A DNA stretch of 64,000 bases from positions 1 to 64,000 of the forward strand of contig NZ_CANLRG010000010.1 of NCBI RefSeq assembly GCF_947493565.1, given 5' to 3'. The position numbers were made by a program, and so were the translations under genes. Numbering within the stretch: position 1 is the first letter of the stretch; each line of letters opens with the position of its first letter. This stretch comes from an uncultured Lutibacter sp. (GTDB taxonomy: Bacteria; Bacteroidota; Bacteroidia; Flavobacteriales; Flavobacteriaceae). Below the pieces are notes generated by a model that saw only the letters and a list, made by a program, of their open reading frames with translations, was not told the origin of the DNA and made no database searches. Below, one piece after another: positions 60,898 to 64,000 of the stretch.

Positions 60898-61485
60898 TTG
60901 ATGATTTTATTTATTTACTTACTAATATATTTTCTGCTAGTTTTTGTAATAAGGTCAGTTTCACTCTTTATAAAAACTAGAGTAAACCCTTTAACTTTTA
61001 ACAAAACAGATGATGCACACGGTTATAATGGTAAAGTATTTACTTTGATCTCTTTTTTAGAGCTAATTATTGTAAGTATTTATGCTTTTAAATTTGATTG
61101 GTACAAATATTTACTCCCTTTTTGGTATTTAGAAAGTGTTGCTTTATTAAAAATAGGTTGGGGATTCTTAATTCTTTCGCTAATTGTAGTATGGATTGCT
61201 CAATCTAATATGGCCAATTCTTGGAGAATTGGAATAGATGAAAAAAACAAGACATCGTTAGTTACCAAAGGATTGTTTTCGATTTCAAGAAACCCTATTT
61301 TCCTTGGGATTATGATTGCAAATATTGGATTGTTTTTAGTGATTCCAAACGCTTTTACATTAGTAATAATCGCATTATCAACAACAAGTATAAATACCCA
61401 AATTAGATTAGAAGAAGCATTCTTAAAACAAGAATTTGGAAATGATTATTTAGAGTATGCAAAAAAAGTAAGACGTTGGATATAA
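60898..61485 (+). CDS. ICMT-like membrane methyltransferase-family protein
   Basis: A 195-residue integral membrane protein with about five helices. The C-terminal part matches isoprenylcysteine carboxyl methyltransferase / PEMT-type domains: NSWRIGIDEKNKTSLVTKGL, FSISRNPIFLGIMIANIG and the terminal RLEEAFLKQEFGNDYLEYAK. Such proteins are frequently next to cation efflux genes in Bacteroidetes, but their substrate is unknown. The upstream 57 bases contain half of a Fur-like site and an inverted repeat GCATATT/AATATGC (60868-60888). Confidence 0.82.
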   Translation: MMILFIYLLIYFLLVFVIRSVSLFIKTRVNPLTFNKTDDAHGYNGKVFTLISFLELIIVSIYAFKFDWYKYLLPFWYLESVALLKIGWGFLILSLIVVWIAQSNMANSWRIGIDEKNKTSLVTKGLFSISRNPIFLGIMIANIGLFLVIPNAFTLVIIALSTTSINTQIRLEEAFLKQEFGNDYLEYAKKVRRWI

Positions 61486-61514
61486 ATATTTAATTTGAAG
61501 AATTTAGAATAATA

Positions 61515-63470
61515 ATGAAAAAAAAGAAAGTCAATTTAAGAGATTTAAAGCCAAAATCTACAAAGCAGCGTAGTCACAATGATGGCCATAACCACGTCAT
61601 TGTAAATAGTGCTACTTTCAAAATTTATTTCCCTGCAATCGTAAGCTTTTTAATGCTTATGATCGGAATAGCTTTAGCTTATTTTAATGTAGCTTTTTTC
61701 AAAGATTGGTTACGTATAATTTGGTATGGAATTGCATACTTGCCTGTTGGATTTCCCGTGGTTAAAGAAGGTTGGAAAAGCATTAAAAAAGGAGATGTAT
61801 TTACAGAGTTCTTTTTAATGTCTATTGCTACAATTGGAGCATTTATTATTGGTGAATATCCTGAAGGAGTAGCAGTAATGCTATTTTATGCAGTTGGAGA
61901 ATTGTTCCAAGGAGCTGCTGTTAAAAGAGCCAAAGGAAATATCAAAGCATTATTAGATGTCAGACCAAAAGAAGCTAACGTTTTTCGGAATGGTGATTAT
62001 ACAAGTGTTTCACCAGAAGACGTACATATTGGCGAAAAAATTCAAATTCGTGTTGGCGAAAAAATTCCTTTAGATGGTATTTTACTATCAGTAAAGGCCT
62101 TATTAAATACCGCAGCTTTAACAGGTGAAAGTAAACCAGATACGCTTACAAAAAACGCAAAAGTATATGCAGGTAGTATCAATTTAGAAAGTGTGATAGA
62201 AATTGAGGTAACAAACAAGTTTGAAGATAGTTCAATTGCCAGAATATTAGATTTAGTTCAAAATGCTACAGCACGTAAATCGAAAACAGAATTGTTCATA
62301 AGACAATTTGCACGTATCTATACACCAATTGTAGTGTATTTAGCAATTGCTGTTACATTTCTACCTTACTTTTTTGTAGAGGATTATATTTTTACAGATT
62401 GGTTATACAGAGCATTAATTTTCTTGGTAATTTCTTGCCCTTGTGCTTTGGTAATTTCTATTCCATTGGGTTATTTCGGAGGTTTAGGTGCAGCTTCAAA
62501 AAATGGAATATTATTTAAAGGTGCTTCATTTTTAGATGCTATGACCAAAATAAATACATTGGTAATGGATAAAACAGGAACTGTTACCAAAGGTGTTTTC
62601 AAAATTAAGGAAATAAAGACTGTTGGCTGGGAAGAATCTGAATTTATGAAATTCCTAATGGCTATGGAAGAACAATCCACACACCCTATCGCAAAAGCCA
62701 TAATGGAGTATAAAGAAGTTGGAAAAGATTTTAAAGCAGTAGAAGTATCTGAAGTTGCAGGAAAAGGATTAAAAGGCATTGTGAATGGTAAAATAGTTTT
62801 AGTTGGAAATAAAGCCTTAATGCATACAAATATCATAGATGTTCCAACTGAAACAGAAGCTATTGTAGAATCCATTGTTTTGGTAGCTATCGATAATAAA
62901 TTCGCAGGTTATGTTGTAATTGCAGATGAATTAAAAGAAGATGCTAAAGAAACAATTACAGCATTGCATAAAGTAGGTATTAAAAATATAATGATGCTTT
63001 CAGGTGATAAAGATTCTATTACCCAACAAATAGCAATTGAATTAAATATTAAAAAGGCCAGAGGTGGTTTATTGCCAGAAGATAAATTAAATGAAGTTGA
63101 AACTTTAAAAAGAAACCCTGAAAATAAAATAGCTTTTATTGGTGATGGTATTAACGATGCACCAGTTTTAGCAGCAAGTGATGTAGGTATTGCTATGGGT
63201 GGTTTGGGAAGTGATGTTGCTATTGAAACAGCAGATGTTATTATTCAAACTGACCAACCTTCAAAAGTGGTAAAAGCCATTAAAATAAGTCGTTCTACTC
63301 GTAAAATTGTATGGCAGAATATCATATTAGCTTTTGGTGTTAAAGCTATTGTTTTAATTCTAGGAGCAGGTGGTTTAGCAACAATGTGGGAAGCTGTATT
63401 TGCAGATGTAGGTGTAGCTTTATTAGCTATTTTAAATGCGGTTAGATTGCAACGAATGAAATGGAGTTAA
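61515..63470 (+). CDS. P1B-type heavy-metal translocating ATPase (Zn/Cd/Pb type)
   Basis: A 651-residue metal-export ATPase. The N terminus has a His-rich start (SHNDGHNHVIVNS, residues 21-33) and no classical CxxC heavy-metal-associated domain. The membrane ion site is SCPCALVISIPLG (C308, C310). The phosphorylated aspartate is D352 in DKTGTVTKG. The HP locus reads STHPIAKAI, and the hinge is GDGINDAPVLAASDVGIAMG. The last helices contain K in FGVKAIVL and ADVGVALLAILNAVR, the pattern of the P1B-2 zinc/cadmium/lead group. It fits with the acidic TM4 triad of the RND pump and the Zur-like regulator. Confidence 0.93.
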   Translation: MKKKKVNLRDLKPKSTKQRSHNDGHNHVIVNSATFKIYFPAIVSFLMLMIGIALAYFNVAFFKDWLRIIWYGIAYLPVGFPVVKEGWKSIKKGDVFTEFFLMSIATIGAFIIGEYPEGVAVMLFYAVGELFQGAAVKRAKGNIKALLDVRPKEANVFRNGDYTSVSPEDVHIGEKIQIRVGEKIPLDGILLSVKALLNTAALTGESKPDTLTKNAKVYAGSINLESVIEIEVTNKFEDSSIARILDLVQNATARKSKTELFIRQFARIYTPIVVYLAIAVTFLPYFFVEDYIFTDWLYRALIFLVISCPCALVISIPLGYFGGLGAASKNGILFKGASFLDAMTKINTLVMDKTGTVTKGVFKIKEIKTVGWEESEFMKFLMAMEEQSTHPIAKAIMEYKEVGKDFKAVEVSEVAGKGLKGIVNGKIVLVGNKALMHTNIIDVPTETEAIVESIVLVAIDNKFAGYVVIADELKEDAKETITALHKVGIKNIMMLSGDKDSITQQIAIELNIKKARGGLLPEDKLNEVETLKRNPENKIAFIGDGINDAPVLAASDVGIAMGGLGSDVAIETADVIIQTDQPSKVVKAIKISRSTRKIVWQNIILAFGVKAIVLILGAGGLATMWEAVFADVGVALLAILNAVRLQRMKWS

Positions 63471-63514
63471 GCGTTAAACTCCTGTTAAACTAATTTAGAA
63501 TCATTATAATTTGT

Positions 63515-63522
63515 TATCTTTG
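63515..63522 (+). promoter_or_regulatory. -7 element before the HYC_CC_PP gene
   Basis: TATCTTTG matches TAnnTTTG and ends eight bases before the ATG at 63531. It suggests the last gene has its own promoter. No clear -33 TTTG is visible. Confidence 0.5.
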
Positions 63523-63530
63523 TTACCAAT

Positions 63531-63947
63531 ATGAAACAAGTTTTCCATAAAATAATGTCAATATTAATGGCTATTGTAGTGTTATGCTCTACAATGTCAT
63601 TTACTATTAATATGCATTATTGTGGAGATAAATTGGTTGATTCAGCCATATTTTCAAAAGCAGAAACTTGCGGAATGGAAATGGAATTAGCAACTTCAAC
63701 TAATGAATGTTCTGTATCAAAGAAAAATTGTTGTAGTGATGAATTTGAAAAAATTGAGGGTCAAAATGAATTACAATCTTCAATAGATACTATTTCTTTT
63801 GAGCAACAAGTATTCATTACTTCATTTATTTATACTTACGTAAATCTTTTCGAAAGTATAGATAGCGAGGTATCTTTATATGATGAACATCAATCCCCTC
63901 TCGTCAGCAGGAAAATCTACAAGCTAGACGAAACATATTTAATCTGA
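63531..63947 (+). CDS. Small exported HYC_CC_PP-type protein
   Basis: A 138-residue protein with a signal peptide (residues about 1-25, STMSFT at its end). The mature part carries MHYCGDKLVDSAIF, cysteines at AETCGME and TNECSV, then KKNCCSDEF, and the C-terminal proline-containing EHQSPLVSRK. This is the HYC...CC...PP arrangement of a small flavobacterial family found next to metal resistance genes. Function unknown; the conserved His and Cys residues suggest metal binding in the periplasm. Confidence 0.78.
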   Translation: MKQVFHKIMSILMAIVVLCSTMSFTINMHYCGDKLVDSAIFSKAETCGMEMELATSTNECSVSKKNCCSDEFEKIEGQNELQSSIDTISFEQQVFITSFIYTYVNLFESIDSEVSLYDEHQSPLVSRKIYKLDETYLI

Positions 63948-64000
63948 TTTTAAAACAATTGACTGTTTTATCCTATGGCTGTAAAGTTATAAGGATAATT

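Larger units (their letters stand above)
49538..64000 (+). mobile_element. Left part of a tRNA-Ser-associated integrative element with metal-resistance cargo
   Basis: From the 3' end of tRNA-Ser to the window edge the content changes from core genes to integrase, RteC, HTH, winged-helix and DnaC-like proteins, then a metal-efflux cluster. The left boundary at the tRNA is inferred from the usual behaviour of tyrosine integrases; no second copy of the tRNA 3' sequence is seen in the window. No relaxase or type IV secretion gene is visible, so the mode of transfer is unknown. The metal genes could also be later neighbours. Confidence 0.65.

Noticed and set aside
49551-64000. CRISPR array or restriction/defence island in the element
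   Set aside because: The repeats seen are 10-30 bases, few, and not regularly spaced. No cas, restriction or toxin-antitoxin signatures were recognised.

Overview
The window is AT-rich DNA (about 30% G+C by eye) from a Bacteroidota bacterium, most likely a member of the Flavobacteriaceae. Four things point there. There is a SusC/SusD outer-membrane pair. Promoters have the Bacteroidetes form TTTG-N19/20-TAnnTTTG. There is a gliding-type ABC ATPase (GldA-like), and DnaE carries an N-terminal proofreading exonuclease. House-keeping gene sequences (rpoD-like sigma factor, rsgA, rnhB, lipB, rpsP, rimM) read as flavobacterial.

Region 1 (1-20383) is a sialic-acid and glycan utilisation locus. It holds a SusD lipoprotein and a SusC receptor that carries an in-frame stop and probably a second lesion in its signal peptide. 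It also holds N-acetylneuraminate lyase, a FadR-type GntR regulator, an AGE-type N-acylglucosamine 2-epimerase, a creatininase-family protein, a GH33 sialidase, a bimodular sialate O-acetylesterase, two GH27 alpha-galactosidases, a GH20 hexosaminidase, a second SGNH esterase and a kelch mutarotase fused to a sodium:solute symporter. Five copies of the palindrome TATGTnnnACATA lie at the promoters of this locus. Three of them start exactly four bases after the -7 element, which strongly suggests one repressor, presumably the GntR protein, controls the whole set. The pathway reads: capture glycan, de-O-acetylate, release sialic acid and trim the rest, import by Na+ symport after anomer conversion, cleave to ManNAc and pyruvate, epimerise to GlcNAc.

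Region 2 (20384-49550) is mostly core genome. It has a hypothetical lipoprotein, an RpoD-like sigma factor paralogue, rsgA-dtd, two DUF3857/transglutaminase-like exported proteins, a YceI protein, an Lrp regulator divergent from a PLP gamma-lyase, an NhaC antiporter, a putative porin, rnhB, a nucleoid-associated protein, lipB with a 52-residue YqaE/Pmp3 gene in front of it, a GldA-like ATPase and dnaE. A complete rseC-rnfBCDGEA operon for a ferredoxin:NAD+ ion pump follows, then rpsP-rimM and a tRNA-Ser(GGA).

Region 3 (49551-64000) is the left part of an integrated element whose integrase gene sits directly beside tRNA-Ser. It carries a tyrosine recombinase, RteC, a small HTH protein, a replication-type winged-helix protein and a DnaC-like ATPase, with several families of short repeats between them. 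The cargo is heavy-metal efflux: a small His/Cys-rich protein, an RND pump fused to its own outer-membrane factor, the membrane-fusion lipoprotein, a Fur-family regulator with a 7-1-7 palindrome upstream of the operon, an ICMT-like membrane protein, a P1B-type ATPase with zinc/cadmium-type signatures and a HYC_CC_PP protein. The right end of the element is outside the window.
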